Of a stretch of 64,000 nt of DNA, positions 35,773 through 45,124 are shown piece by piece (the stretch's first letter is position 1; each line of letters starts with the position of its first letter). The notes beneath the pieces were generated by a model, which was not told the DNA's origin, ran no database searches, and saw only the letters and a list, made by a program, of their open reading frames with translations. The DNA comes from Bryobacterales bacterium. GTDB lineage: Bacteria > Acidobacteriota > Terriglobia > Bryobacterales > Bryobacteraceae. The stretch lies in contig JADJWL010000026.1 of the NCBI GenBank assembly GCA_016716385.1, positions 248,001-312,000 of the forward strand, in the 5' to 3' direction. The translations under genes were made by a program, and so were the position numbers.

Positions 35773-36951
35773 TCAAACTCCCCGGTAGGGTTTGCGCCGC
35801 AACTCGGTGGCTTCCTTGCGCGATCCGACCACGTCGGGCGCGGACAAGACCAAGTCATATTGCTCAACCGCCTGTTCCCGCTGACCCTCGCGGTCGAACG
35901 TCTTGCCCAGTTCCAGGCGCGCCACCGTCACGGTGCGTTCGGAAGCGCTACGGTCTTCGATAGCCCGCCGCAGCCACTGCGCGGCCTTAGCCGGATCGCC
36001 CGCGCGACGGTACGCCACCCCGAGGCGGTTGCAGATCATCGCCCGCTCCAGCCCGTCGTAACGCCGCTCCAACGCATCCTGGTAGGAGCGGATCGCCGCC
36101 GTGTGGTCCCCTTTGGCAAGCTCGATTCCGGCGGACTCCAGATGCGCGAGGTAGTTTGTGGGGTGCCGCTGGTGGATCTCGCGGAGTTTGGCCAGAGCGG
36201 CCTCGTAGTTCCGGTCCCGCGCATAAAGGAGCGCAAGCACGGTGCGGGCGTCGTCCGCAGCGATGTTTCCTTCCGCCGCCACGCGCTCCAGTTCCTGGAG
36301 ACCGGTCTGGCGGCTGCCGCGGTAGCCCAACAGGACCGCCACCCAGCGCGCCCGCCACGGCAGTTGGGCTGTGCTGTACGTGACCACTCCAGACGCCAGC
36401 CGGGCATCGGTAAACGCGGGCTCGATGCGCAGGACCGCGCGATGCAGTCTATAGTTTTTCGCGCCATTCTTGACCGCCGACCACCAGTCGCGCCGGAATG
36501 CAAAGTCGAAGCTGGCTCTGTTCTGGTAGGCGACCCCGAGCAGAAACAGCGCGGCGGCATCATCGCTGTTCTGGTCAATCCGCTTCTTGGCCAGTTCGAC
36601 GGCGCGCCGCGTCGCATCCCGAAAACGCGCCTCGACGGCCGCTCCCGGCTCCACGTGGTCGCGCGAATCCTCCGCAAAGAAATCCGGTGTTGTGAAACGC
36701 TCAATCGATGTGCCCCTGGCTATGTTGAGCGCTTCTGACCAGTAGGTGCGCGCCAGGTACGCGTAGCCGGTGGGATCGGCGGGCCGGGCGTCGATCATAT
36801 GCTGGCAGCGGCGTTCCGCCTCGCGGTAGTCGAGGTCGTAGATGGCGTCCAGCACGGCCCGAATCTCCTGTATCCGGGCTTCCGGAAACACTTCCGGCCA
36901 CGCAGGAGCGACAAGCAGCAGGAGAACGCCACAGGCGCGGATCACTCGCAT
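35773..36951 (-). CDS. Secreted tetratricopeptide-repeat protein
   Basis: A 392-residue protein with a signal peptide (VIRACGVLLLLVAPAWP) and several TPR-like helix pairs, clearest between residues 200 and 380 (DARTVLALLYARDRNYEAAL, TNYLAHLESAGIELAKGDH, AMICNRLGVAYRRAGDPAKAAQWL, ARLELGKTFDREGQREQAVEQY in parts). TPRs bind other proteins; no catalytic domain is visible. Its start overlaps the end of the sensor kinase gene by 10 bp, so it is probably made from the kinase transcript. The role is unknown; a part in the same signalling or envelope process is inference. Confidence 0.78.
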   Translation of the reverse strand: MRVIRACGVLLLLVAPAWPEVFPEARIQEIRAVLDAIYDLDYREAERRCQHMIDARPADPTGYAYLARTYWSEALNIARGTSIERFTTPDFFAEDSRDHVEPGAAVEARFRDATRRAVELAKKRIDQNSDDAAALFLLGVAYQNRASFDFAFRRDWWSAVKNGAKNYRLHRAVLRIEPAFTDARLASGVVTYSTAQLPWRARWVAVLLGYRGSRQTGLQELERVAAEGNIAADDARTVLALLYARDRNYEAALAKLREIHQRHPTNYLAHLESAGIELAKGDHTAAIRSYQDALERRYDGLERAMICNRLGVAYRRAGDPAKAAQWLRRAIEDRSASERTVTVARLELGKTFDREGQREQAVEQYDLVLSAPDVVGSRKEATELRRKPYRGV

Positions 36952-38774
36952 GGGGCCTCCGGAAAACTCATGCGGAAACGGGAGCCCCGCCCATCCATCA
37001 GCGGACTTTCCATTTCGATGTCACCGCCCAGGAGACGGGCGTTCTTCCGCACGATGGCCAAGCCCAGTCCCGTGCCCTTTTGGCGGGTCGTGAAGAACGG
37101 CTCGAAGATGCGCTCGCGGAGGGCCTCCGGCACACCCGGACCCGTATCCGTTACCTCAATCAAGATTCGCCCACCGGCGCGGCGTGCCGCCAGCGTCACT
37201 TCCCCTCGATCGCCGCAGGCTTGCACCGCGTTGAGAGCGAGATTCAAGAGGACTTGCTCCACTGCCTGGCGGCGGCCCGCCGGGACGCACAGTGACGGAT
37301 CGGCCGGTTCGGCACGCATCGCGACCCCGCCGGACTCCCGGCTGAGGGTGGATACCAGAATGTTCAACAGGTCTCCGAGGTGGATCTTGCCGCCCGCGCC
37401 ATCGGCCTGTCCTGTTGCGGGTTTGGCGAAGGTCAGCAGTTGGCGCACCGTGTGGTTCAGCCGGTTGGTTTCCGACACGATGTAGCCCAGATCGCGGCCA
37501 TAGCGGGCTTCCACCTCCGGGTCTTCGCGCATCAGTTGGGCCAGGGTCTTGATCGAACTCAAGGGGTTTTTTACCTCATGAGCGACGGTAGCCGCGAGCT
37601 GGCCAAGCGTGGCGAACCGCTCCTGTTCGACGAGGGTGCGCTGGAGTTGAACCTTGTTCTCAATCAGCAGGCAGTTTTCGATCGAGTGCGCGACCTCGCG
37701 CGCGATGGCTAGGAGGATCGGTTCGGATTCGTCCAGGAAGAGCCTGGGCGAGACATCGGCCAGCAGGAGACCGGCCAGGCGGTCTTCGTGCCAGAGCGGG
37801 AACAGATAGTGGAACCCGGCGGCGCGCAGGAGATTGCGTAGGTCCGCTCCGGAAGCCCGCTCGACATGCGCGGATTCGAAACGGGCGGCTTGTGCGCGCG
37901 CGGTGAGGGCGGAGATGGTTTCTTCGGGCAGGCGGCTGTCTCCCGCGGAGCCGGCCAGCCGGGGCGGCCCGAGCGAGATCAACAGCACCCGATGCAGACC
38001 GAAGACCTGGGTGAGTTCCGCGGCGAGGTAATCAAGCCGCGCGCCGAGATCGAAGATCCGGGCGGCGTCCTGCGTGACGCGGCGGCTTGCTTCGTCGTAC
38101 AGGTGAGCGCCTCGGGAGAGGTAGCGGTTCATCCACCTGTAGAGCGGCAGCCAGACCAGTCCGGCGGCAAACAGCAGCGCGAGTTCGAAGAGGCGGCCGA
38201 AGATCTCGAACTCCAGTTCCGCCGCATCGGCCAGACGGCGGACCACGAACAGGTACACGGCGGTCACAGCGCCCATCGCGAGCGCAAACAGCACGCGGCG
38301 GCTGAGGAACAGGCCCAGGAAATGGTACCGGTAGACGAACGTGGCGAACACGAGGGGCGGCGCCAGAGAAGCCAGAACCAGGGAGGCCGAGGCTGTCCCC
38401 TGTGTGAGGGCGCCGGCGACCAGCGCGGCGCTGAGTACAAACCAGATTCTGAAGCGCCTCTCGACTTCCCGCGCTTCCCGGCGCCGACGAGCCAGGACGA
38501 TGCCGCTGGCGATCCCAGCCGCGACTGCGAGCCAGCCGGCTACCATCCTCACGCCTGCCAGCAGCGGCCACTCGGCAGGCTCGGTCAGGACCGCCAGCGC
38601 CGCCGCCCCGGCGAAGCCGGCAACGTGCCAGGTGGCGCCCGCGGCCAGTCCCGCCAGAACCAGAAGATGAATGCGGCGGCGGAGTTGTCCGGCCACCAGG
38701 ATCACGAGGAAGGTGTGCAGGACGGCGCCGAGTCCGAAGCCCGCCAAGCGGAATGCGCCCGTCAGCAGATCCAT
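36942..38774 (-). CDS. Membrane sensor histidine kinase (GAF-like, HisKA, HATPase_c)
   Basis: A 610-residue kinase. The first 230 residues hold about seven membrane helices, followed by a GAF-like region (about 245-390), a HisKA helix with the phospho-acceptor histidine in VAHEVKNPLSSIKTLAQLM (near 395), and a complete HATPase domain (LNLALNAVQACGDRG; DTGPGVPEALRERIFEPFF; GTGLGLAIV). This is the NtrB/AtoS class that usually partners sigma-54 regulators. Such a regulator lies 0.6 kb away on the other strand (39380). ATG 38774 has TATACT ending 8 bases before it, a possible leaderless start. The signal sensed is unknown. Confidence 0.9.
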   Translation of the reverse strand: MDLLTGAFRLAGFGLGAVLHTFLVILVAGQLRRRIHLLVLAGLAAGATWHVAGFAGAAALAVLTEPAEWPLLAGVRMVAGWLAVAAGIASGIVLARRRREAREVERRFRIWFVLSAALVAGALTQGTASASLVLASLAPPLVFATFVYRYHFLGLFLSRRVLFALAMGAVTAVYLFVVRRLADAAELEFEIFGRLFELALLFAAGLVWLPLYRWMNRYLSRGAHLYDEASRRVTQDAARIFDLGARLDYLAAELTQVFGLHRVLLISLGPPRLAGSAGDSRLPEETISALTARAQAARFESAHVERASGADLRNLLRAAGFHYLFPLWHEDRLAGLLLADVSPRLFLDESEPILLAIAREVAHSIENCLLIENKVQLQRTLVEQERFATLGQLAATVAHEVKNPLSSIKTLAQLMREDPEVEARYGRDLGYIVSETNRLNHTVRQLLTFAKPATGQADGAGGKIHLGDLLNILVSTLSRESGGVAMRAEPADPSLCVPAGRRQAVEQVLLNLALNAVQACGDRGEVTLAARRAGGRILIEVTDTGPGVPEALRERIFEPFFTTRQKGTGLGLAIVRKNARLLGGDIEMESPLMDGRGSRFRMSFPEAPCE

Positions 38775-38807
38775 CCGCTTCAAGTATAGCCGCCAGCGGA
38801 AAGTGCG

Positions 38808-38831
38808 AAGTGTCGGGAAATTCTGACACTT
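38808..38831. other. Inverted repeat between divergent kinase and beta-barrel genes
   Basis: AAGTGTC (38808-38814) and GACACTT (38825-38831) form a perfect 7-bp inverted repeat with a 10-base gap in the 126-bp divergent region. This layout suits a dimeric regulator binding site or a small hairpin. No sigma-54 -24/-12 pattern was seen close by. Confidence 0.4.
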
Positions 38832-38900
38832 GTGATCCGCTAAGTTATTGATTAATTGGAATCTTCGGTGCGGTCCGCGAGGTGCATTCAAACGCGGCGT

Positions 38901-39372
38901 ATGAGACTCAACTATTTCCTTGCGGCGCCGCTGCTCCTGGCGGTCGCCGGTTTTGCCGAAGAGCGCTACAACGGTCAGGGCTCGGTGACGGTTCCGTTTG
39001 CCGTCAACCCCGAGATCCGTTCGTTCATGGGGATCATCGGTGGAGGCGATGCGTTCGTCTACAAGGGACTAGCCGTGCAAGGGGAGGCAGGGTATCTGTT
39101 CTCCCGGAGGAACTTCCAGGAAGGTTTCGGCGTGGCCTCGGTGGGTCCGGCCTACCACTTCATCGAGGAGCCGCAGCCAGAAAGTCGTTCCTTTTGTCGA
39201 TGGCGGCTACAGCCTGCTGTTCCGGCAGGAGTCAGCCTCGTTGTGGCACGCCGGCGGCGGAGTGACCTGGTGGTTTCACGACCGGATGGGCGCGCAATTC
39301 GGCATCCGCAACTACACGTATGGGACGGACCACTGGCTCACGATGCTGCGATTCAGCTTCACGTTCCGTTAG
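38901..39372 (+). pseudogene. Small secreted outer-membrane beta-barrel-like protein, with one frameshift
   Basis: After correction a protein of about 157 residues with a signal peptide (LNYFLAAPLLLAVAGFA) and alternating beta-strand pattern ending in the aromatic residue preceded by RFSFTF, typical of small outer-membrane barrels. The first part runs to YHFIEEP; from about 39178 the sequence goes on in another frame (KVVPFVDGGYSLLF, WHAGGGVTWWFHDRMG, GIRNYTYGTDHWLTML). A one-base change near 39175-39185 explains it. It stands between the sensor kinase and its likely regulator and ends 7 bp before the regulator gene. No specific family was recognised. Confidence 0.7.
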
Positions 39373-39379
39373 CGGCATA

Positions 39380-40759
39380 ATGGGGTCGGAGATCGTTCCT
39401 CTATTCGTGCCCCGAACTGTCCTCGTCGTTGACGACGAAGCCGCCGCCCGCTACGCGATGTGCCGGGTGTTCTCGTCCGGCTCGCGGGTTCTCGAAGCCG
39501 CAAGCGTCGCCGAGGCGCGGGAACGCATCGCCAGCGGCATGCCGGACTTGATCCTGCTCGACTACACCCTGCCTGATGGTGACGGAATGGCCCTGCTGCG
39601 CGAGATCGGAGCCGGCGGTCCGGCGGTCATCATGATCACGGCGCACGGCTCGGAGCGGCTGGCCGTTGAGGCGATGAAGGCAGGGGCGTACGACTACCTC
39701 GCCAAGCCGTTCGATCTTGACGAACTGCGTCTGGTTGTCCAGAGGGCGCTCGAGCGCGCCGAATTGCGGGAAGAGGTCCGGGGGCTGCGCCAACACCTCG
39801 CGGGCGAAGGCCAGTTTGGCCGAATGGCCGGCGAATCGGCGGCGATGCGCAAGCTGTTCGGGACGGCGGAGCGGATCGCCGCCACGGACCTGCCGGTGCT
39901 CCTGCTGGGCGAGAGCGGCACCGGGAAAGACCTGCTGGCCCAGGAGATCCACGCCCGCAGCGGGCGCGCCCAAGGCCGGTTCGTCGCCCTGAACTGTGCC
40001 GCCCTGCCGGAGACGCTTGTCGAGAGCGAGCTGTTCGGATTTGAGAAGGGCGCGTTCACCGGGGCGGAGACGGCACGCGCGGGGACGTTCGAACGAGCCC
40101 ACCAGGGGACGCTCTTCCTCGACGAGATCGCCGATATGACCCTGGGAACGCAAAGCAAGATCCTGCGGGCCGTGGAATCCGGCGCGATCGAACGGCTTGG
40201 CGGGACGCGCTCGATCCCGGTCGATGTTCGGGTGATCAGTGCGACCAACAAGGACGTGAACCAGCTTGTCCGGGACGGTGGATTCCGCAGAGACCTGTAC
40301 TACCGGCTTTGCGGCATTGTCCTGCGCCTGCCTCCTTTGCGCGAGCGGCGGGAGGATATCCCGCTGCTGGTTCAGCAGCTTTGGAGGGATTTGCAGCGGA
40401 AGCACGGGAGGCCGGGGCCGGTCCTGACGCACGACGCCGTCGTCCGTCTGGCCTCGGCGCCGTGGCCCGGCAATGTCCGGCAACTGCGAAGCGAACTGGA
40501 GAAGCTCTTTGTGCTGATCGCGGGCGAAACGGTCCGGGGTTGCGATGTAGAGTCCGGCAGAGAGGGCCTCGCGCTGGAAGAGGCTCTGGACGCGGCGCAA
40601 TACCGCGAGGCCAAGAGGCTGTTCGAGGCGGAATATCTCGCCCGCAAGCTCCGTGAGTTCGAGGGCAACGTCACGAAGACGGCCGCGGCGGTTGGCCTGG
40701 AGCGCCAGAGCCTTCAGGAAAAGATCCGCCAGCTCGGGATCGGCCGTCAGAAGAAATAG
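39380..40759 (+). CDS. Sigma-54-dependent response regulator (NtrC/AtoC type)
   Basis: Transcription activator of 459 residues. The receiver domain has D61 as phospho-acceptor (LILLDYTLPDGDGM) and a conserved Lys in YLAKPFD. The AAA+ domain shows Walker A GESGTGKD near 176, the sigma-54-contacting GAFTGA loop near 225, and Walker B TLFLDEIADM. The C-terminal Fis-type helix-turn-helix is GNVTKTAAAVGLERQSLQEKIRQLGI in two pieces (KTAAAVGLERQSL, EKIRQLGI). It is the likely partner of the kinase at 36942-38774. The start ATG 39380 lies 7 bp after the barrel gene. Confidence 0.93.
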   Translation: MGSEIVPLFVPRTVLVVDDEAAARYAMCRVFSSGSRVLEAASVAEARERIASGMPDLILLDYTLPDGDGMALLREIGAGGPAVIMITAHGSERLAVEAMKAGAYDYLAKPFDLDELRLVVQRALERAELREEVRGLRQHLAGEGQFGRMAGESAAMRKLFGTAERIAATDLPVLLLGESGTGKDLLAQEIHARSGRAQGRFVALNCAALPETLVESELFGFEKGAFTGAETARAGTFERAHQGTLFLDEIADMTLGTQSKILRAVESGAIERLGGTRSIPVDVRVISATNKDVNQLVRDGGFRRDLYYRLCGIVLRLPPLRERREDIPLLVQQLWRDLQRKHGRPGPVLTHDAVVRLASAPWPGNVRQLRSELEKLFVLIAGETVRGCDVESGREGLALEEALDAAQYREAKRLFEAEYLARKLREFEGNVTKTAAAVGLERQSLQEKIRQLGIGRQKK

Positions 40760-41697
40760 AAGACATCGGGCCGGACGGTGACCGGGTTCGGCGCCCAGCA
40801 GCGTCCGCATTCCATTGTGTAGCCGGACCAGGCGCTCATCACCGCTGGTCCGATCACACGCTGATCGTCGTCCAGGTTCTCCGCCGCGATCGCCAACCGC
40901 GGACGGTCGCGCGACAGCGTCTCCGCCGCACCCGCCAAGGCGTGCCGCTCCGCGCCTTCGATGTCCATCTTGATGAAATCGACACGGTCCAGGCCGAGTT
41001 CGGCTCGAATCGTATCGATTGTTGTGACCGGGACCCGGATCTCGCGGACCTTGTTGCCCCGGTCCTCCTTGCGTTCTTCCATCACGAAAGAATCCAGGGC
41101 GGAGTTGTCATACTCGTGAAAGACCAGTTCGGTTGTCTCACGCCAGACGCCTTTCGGATAGACGACGACGCGGCCCGCGTCGATCTCGGCGCGGAAACTC
41201 CTGCGCAGACACTCGATGTTGCGCTCCGAGGGCTCGATCGCCACCACTTTGGCGGCGCCCGCCCGCAGGGCCTCCCACGTAAATGCGCCGATGTTGGCGC
41301 CGCAGTCCAGCACAATGTCGCCGGACCGGACGCGCCGTTCGCCGTCGCCGTACACCCGGGTGACCTGCTCGGCGAGCAGGAAGGCCACGTGGGTCTCCTT
41401 TGGAGCCCAGAAATCCCCGTGGGGTGTCCGCCACCGTTCCAAGCCGTCCGCCGACTCAACGACCTGGCTGCCTGCGGCCAGCGCTGCTGTCGTCTGGTTG
41501 AGGAGCTCAGTCTGGCTCGCCACTTCGAGAACCCTCTCGAACGGACACTCCCCCGTACGGCCGGAGGCCCACAGCAGGATCAGGAAGGCTTTCGGGTACG
41601 CCGTCAGCCCCCACACCGCGGCGAGTAGAGCCACGGGTCCGAACAGGAAAAGCAACTCTTTATTACTGAACAACCTCCGGCGTCCTGGTGAACCCAC
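40747..41697 (-). CDS. FkbM family SAM-dependent methyltransferase
   Basis: A 316-residue protein with an N-terminal membrane helix (LLFLFGPVALLAAVWGL) and an FkbM-type methyltransferase domain. The SAM-binding loop is IVLDCGANIGAFTWEALRAG near residue 130; VVAIEPSERNIECLRRSF and the family motif VDFIKMDIEGAERHAL follow. FkbM enzymes methylate hydroxyl groups of sugars or polyketides; the acceptor here is unknown. It is convergent with the regulator gene, overlapping it by 13 bp, and stands alone on this strand. Confidence 0.87.
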   Translation of the reverse strand: MGSPGRRRLFSNKELLFLFGPVALLAAVWGLTAYPKAFLILLWASGRTGECPFERVLEVASQTELLNQTTAALAAGSQVVESADGLERWRTPHGDFWAPKETHVAFLLAEQVTRVYGDGERRVRSGDIVLDCGANIGAFTWEALRAGAAKVVAIEPSERNIECLRRSFRAEIDAGRVVVYPKGVWRETTELVFHEYDNSALDSFVMEERKEDRGNKVREIRVPVTTIDTIRAELGLDRVDFIKMDIEGAERHALAGAAETLSRDRPRLAIAAENLDDDQRVIGPAVMSAWSGYTMECGRCWAPNPVTVRPDVFYFF

Positions 41698-41813
41698 GCG
41701 TCCTCCGTTCTTTTACCGGTTCTTCGCCTCTCCAGTATAGCTTCCGTCGAAAAATCCCTCGCATCCCGGGGAAAGGCGCTATATACTGGCCAGACGAAAG
41801 GTGGGTTACAAGA

Positions 41814-43883
41814 TTGAAAAGAGCGCTTCTCAGCCTCGTTGTCTGCGCGGCGGCCGCTTTCGGCCAGACCGCGGAAACACATACGTTCCTGGCGCCGCTG
41901 TCCAGTGCCAACGAAGTCCCCCCGATTACCGATCTCCAGGCTGCAGGCACAGCGCTGCTGACGGTCAACATGATACGCAATGCCGAGGGAGAGGTTCTTT
42001 CCGGCTCAGTTGAGTTCAAGGTCGCCTACCGGCTTCCCGGCGTTGCTCTGTTCACCGGTTTACACATCCACCGCGGTGCGGCAGGCGCCAACGGACCAGT
42101 CACTCTGGACTCCGGCGTTCGTGGCGGCGACGCGGCCACTCCGTCGGCGGAAAGCGGGCAAGGGATCATCATTCGCCAGGGGCAGGCGCTTCCGACGAAT
42201 GCCAACGCTCTCCAAACCCTGCGCGACCTGCTCACCAACCCGGGCGCCTACTACGTGAACCTCCACACGACGACGCATCCGGGCGGCATCATCCGCGGGC
42301 AGTTGCGGCGGGCGGAGACAACCGTATTGATCAGCCGCATGACCCCGGCCAACGAGGTGCCGCCGATCGCCGGCCTGGACGCGTCGGGCCTCGGCGTCAT
42401 CCTCGCTGCCCGTGCGTACGATCCCAATGGATCGTTCGCCGGAGGCATGGTGACCTTCGATGTGAGCTATGCGTTTCCGTCGGACGTCTCCCTGACCGGC
42501 TTGCACATTCACAGCGGTGTGGCAGGCGTCAACGGACCTGTCACGATCAATACGGGCCTCCGGGCCGGAGGAGATCCGACCAGCGCCGGGCGGCTGATTT
42601 ATGACGTGGAGGTGACCGCAGCCGCAGCCATCAACACGCTGAACGGCTTGTTCGAAGACCCGGAGGACTACTACTTGAACTTGCACACGACGGTGAATCC
42701 CGGCGGCGCGATCCGCGCGCAGTTGACGGAGGCCGAAGCGATCCGGCTCACCTACCAAGCCACTCCGGCGGAGGAAGTGCCTCCGATCGCGGACCTTGAC
42801 GCTACAGGCCCTGGGGCGGTGGAGATCCATGCCCTGCGCGGGCCGGAGGGAATCGCCGCGGCAGCCTTCACGTTCATCGTGAACCATCGCTTCCCGGGAG
42901 AGACCCGGTTTACGGGCCTCCACATTCACCGTGGCGCACGAGGCGCCAATGGCGGCGTCGTCATCAACAGCGGGATGCAGGGCGGGGCGAACGCTGTCCT
43001 GACCGAAACCGGGTTCGGCAATCTGACCTACCGCGCCATCATTCAAGGAGGCGCCGCGCTGACGGCGCTGAATGACATGCTGGCCAATCCAGAGCAGTTT
43101 TACGTCAACCTGCACACGACCGTCCATCCGGGCGGCGCCGTGCGGGCGCAGATAGCAGATCCCAGAACGGCGCTCCCGGCGGTCTCGGCGATCATCAGCG
43201 CGGTGAGCGATCCGTCCCTGACGGCTTCGGCGCCAGGGGGGCTGGCCACGATCTTCGGCACCGATTTTTCCAAGGTTGCGAGCCCGGTGGTCGGAGGCCT
43301 GGACAAGCAGGTCCAGCCGCTAACAGTGAACGGCACAAGCGTCACGATCGCCGGTTTGGCCGCCCCGATCGTCGGTCTCGGGTACGAGCCCGAGTTCGCG
43401 ATCTCAGACTACCTCGTCGTCCAGGTGCCGGTGGAGGCCACCCCGGGAATACATCCGGTGGTGGTGAAGACGTCCAACGGCGAGTCAGCCGCGGCGCAGA
43501 TTGAGGTGAAGGCGGTGGCGCCCGCCCTCTACTTCGACGCCGAGGGCGCCATCGCCGCAACGGTTCCCGCCGGTGCCTTCATCCGCAGGGCCACCCCGGC
43601 GCAGGCAGGTGATCAGGTGGCGTTTTTCGGCACGGGCTTCGGTGTCAGCCAGCCTCCGCTGGCGACCGGGCAGATCCCCGGAGAGACTGTCCCGGTGGCA
43701 GCACCTTTGACCGTCACGATCGGGGGGCGTCCAGCGCCAGTGCTGCTGTCCGGTACCGTTCCCGGTCTGCTGGGACTCAACTTCGTTGTCGCGACCGTTC
43801 CGGCGGGCGTTTCCGGCACCGTCCCCGTCGTTGTTCAGAGCGGCGACACGTCCTCGAACAGCACGTTGATTCCCGTGCGGTAG
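41814..43883 (+). CDS. Secreted protein with three CHRD domains and a Solibacter-type C-terminal domain (TIGR03437)
   Basis: A 689-residue exported protein. After a signal peptide (LLSLVVCAAAAFGQ), three CHRD repeats follow at about 22-165, 172-305 and 314-450, each with ANEVPPI or AEEVPPI, LHIHxGxxGxNGxV and YVNLHTTxxPGGxIRxQL. The C-terminal 235 residues match the TIGR03437 domain (ISAVSDPSLTASAPGGLATIFGTDF; DQVAFFGTGFG), known mainly from Solibacter relatives. The start is taken as TTG 41814, 9 bases after AAAGGTGG; no ATG fits. TATACT at 41782-41787 is a candidate -10. Likely an extracellular adhesive or binding protein; its ligand is unknown. Confidence 0.85.
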   Translation: MKRALLSLVVCAAAAFGQTAETHTFLAPLSSANEVPPITDLQAAGTALLTVNMIRNAEGEVLSGSVEFKVAYRLPGVALFTGLHIHRGAAGANGPVTLDSGVRGGDAATPSAESGQGIIIRQGQALPTNANALQTLRDLLTNPGAYYVNLHTTTHPGGIIRGQLRRAETTVLISRMTPANEVPPIAGLDASGLGVILAARAYDPNGSFAGGMVTFDVSYAFPSDVSLTGLHIHSGVAGVNGPVTINTGLRAGGDPTSAGRLIYDVEVTAAAAINTLNGLFEDPEDYYLNLHTTVNPGGAIRAQLTEAEAIRLTYQATPAEEVPPIADLDATGPGAVEIHALRGPEGIAAAAFTFIVNHRFPGETRFTGLHIHRGARGANGGVVINSGMQGGANAVLTETGFGNLTYRAIIQGGAALTALNDMLANPEQFYVNLHTTVHPGGAVRAQIADPRTALPAVSAIISAVSDPSLTASAPGGLATIFGTDFSKVASPVVGGLDKQVQPLTVNGTSVTIAGLAAPIVGLGYEPEFAISDYLVVQVPVEATPGIHPVVVKTSNGESAAAQIEVKAVAPALYFDAEGAIAATVPAGAFIRRATPAQAGDQVAFFGTGFGVSQPPLATGQIPGETVPVAAPLTVTIGGRPAPVLLSGTVPGLLGLNFVVATVPAGVSGTVPVVVQSGDTSSNSTLIPVR

Positions 43884-43896
43884 CGGACTCTGGCGG

Positions 43897-43931
43897 GGGA
43901 CAGGCCCGTACCCGGAGCGGGTCTGTCCCCA
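43897..43931 (+). terminator. Strong hairpin after the CHRD gene
   Basis: GGGGACAGGCCCG (43897-43909) pairs with CGGGTCTGTCCCC (43919-43931) over 13 bp (one G-T pair) around a 9-base loop. No T-tract follows. The half-site GGGTCTGTCCC also occurs in the hairpin at 57526 and, inverted, at 15641, so it may be a dispersed repetitive palindrome as well as a transcript end. The rest of the 214-bp gap shows no other structure except the AGGAGG of the next gene. Confidence 0.5.
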
Positions 43932-44097
43932 ATTCCTGCTGGTGGACCTTGGCGCAGGTGTGGGGAAACTCAACTGCGCAGGTAGACCCACGGGGGGCCC
44001 CCGCCGCTGCGAATCGCCTCATTTCGTGAGACTTCCCACACTGGTCTGAGCCGTGCTTCAGGCACAGAGGATCATCCGAAAGGAGGAGTTCCCCGAC

Positions 44098-44538
44098 ATG
44101 ACTATTCGATCGCTTGTTGCGGTCTTCGTGGCAGTGTTTCTCGTCCTGATGCTGGCTGCTCCGCTGATGGAAGCCCAGCAGAAGGGCATTAAGCAGGTGC
44201 CGATGTCGCGCACGGACCGGACCGACGGCGCGGCGATGTACAAGGCCTATTGCGCCTCCTGCCACGGTATGGACGGAAAAGGCAATGGCCCGGCGGCCCC
44301 TGCGCTCAAAGAGCCAGCAACCGACTTGACCATCCTGAGCAAGAACAATGGCGGCACGTTCCCTGAAATGCAGGTGAGCTACGTGATCGGCATGGACACC
44401 AGCGTCGCGGCGCATGGTTCGAAGGATATGCCGGTGTGGGGCGTCCTGTTGCGGGAGATGGAACGCGGCCAGAAGGGATTCCAGCAACTGCGCGTCTACA
44501 ACCTGGTGAAGCACATCGAGTCGATGCAGCAGAAGTGA
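44098..44538 (+). CDS. Secreted c-type cytochrome
   Basis: A 146-residue mono-haem cytochrome c exported through Sec (LVAVFVAVFLVLMLAAPLMEA). The haem motif is CASCH at residues 52-56, followed by GMDGKGNGPAAPALK, and the distal ligand is probably the Met of DMPVWG. AGGAGG at 44081-44086 is well placed before ATG 44098. It would carry electrons in the periplasm. The next gene follows 16 bp later but appears to have its own -10 box. Confidence 0.88.
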   Translation: MTIRSLVAVFVAVFLVLMLAAPLMEAQQKGIKQVPMSRTDRTDGAAMYKAYCASCHGMDGKGNGPAAPALKEPATDLTILSKNNGGTFPEMQVSYVIGMDTSVAAHGSKDMPVWGVLLREMERGQKGFQQLRVYNLVKHIESMQQK

Positions 44539-44542
44539 CGCC

Positions 44543-44548
44543 TATAAT
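44543..44548 (+). promoter_or_regulatory. Perfect -10 box (TATAAT) 6 bases before the start at 44555
   Basis: TATAAT is followed by GGAAGG and the ATG. Either a leaderless transcript begins at the ATG, or GGAAGG serves as a ribosome site for readthrough from the cytochrome gene. No -35 was recognised. Confidence 0.4.
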
Positions 44549-44554
44549 GGAAGG

Positions 44555-45124
44555 ATGAGGCGTTTTGCGGCCCTTGTCCTCGTCTGGTTGCCGCTGGGGG
44601 GGGCTCCCGCGAACGATTACGCGGCAGCCCGCCAGAAGTTCAATTTGATTGAGACCGAGCGGGCGCGTCCCGGTACGAGCGTGCTGCTGACTGCGCGCGA
44701 GTTAAATGCGTATCTCCATACGGAGATCAGGCGGGTGGCGCCGGCAGGCATCCGGGACGCGCAGTTGACGTTGAGCGACGGCGTCGCTTCCGGCCGGGCC
44801 TTGATCGACTTTGTCAAGATCCGGCAGGCACAGGGTCAGGATCCTGGCTGGCTGCTGTCCAAGCTTCTGGATGGCGAACGGCCCGTTGAGGTGGCGGCGC
44901 GGATCCGTTCGGGCCGTGGCTGGGCCACCGTCGATGTGGAGCGGGTAGCCATTTCCGGCGTCCCGATCGAAGGCGCCGCTCTCGAGTTCCTGATCAACAC
45001 CTACTTGCGCGCCTACTACCCCGATGCGCGGGTTGGCAAGCCCTTTGAGCTGGGGTATGGCATTGAACGCCTGGAGGTGGCCCCCGGCGTTGTGCGTGTG
45101 CATATCGGCGGGTCGAAGGGATGA
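44555..45124 (+). CDS. Secreted protein of unknown function (possible lipid-binding fold)
   Basis: A 189-residue protein with a signal peptide (RFAALVLVWLPLGGAPA). Residues 35-175 contain ELNAYLHTEIRRV, LTLSDGVASGRALIDF and WATVDVERVAISGVPI, an alternating beta pattern that vaguely recalls DUF2993/LmeA-type lipid-binding proteins. I do not recognise the family with confidence. Its stop overlaps the start of the acetamidase gene by 4 bp, so the two are translated together. Confidence 0.6.
   Translation: MRRFAALVLVWLPLGGAPANDYAAARQKFNLIETERARPGTSVLLTARELNAYLHTEIRRVAPAGIRDAQLTLSDGVASGRALIDFVKIRQAQGQDPGWLLSKLLDGERPVEVAARIRSGRGWATVDVERVAISGVPIEGAALEFLINTYLRAYYPDARVGKPFELGYGIERLEVAPGVVRVHIGGSKG

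Noticed and set aside
38775..38900. Sigma-54 promoter upstream of the barrel gene
   Set aside because: A TGGC-N-TTGC pattern was looked for because of the adjacent NtrC-type regulator, but none was found.
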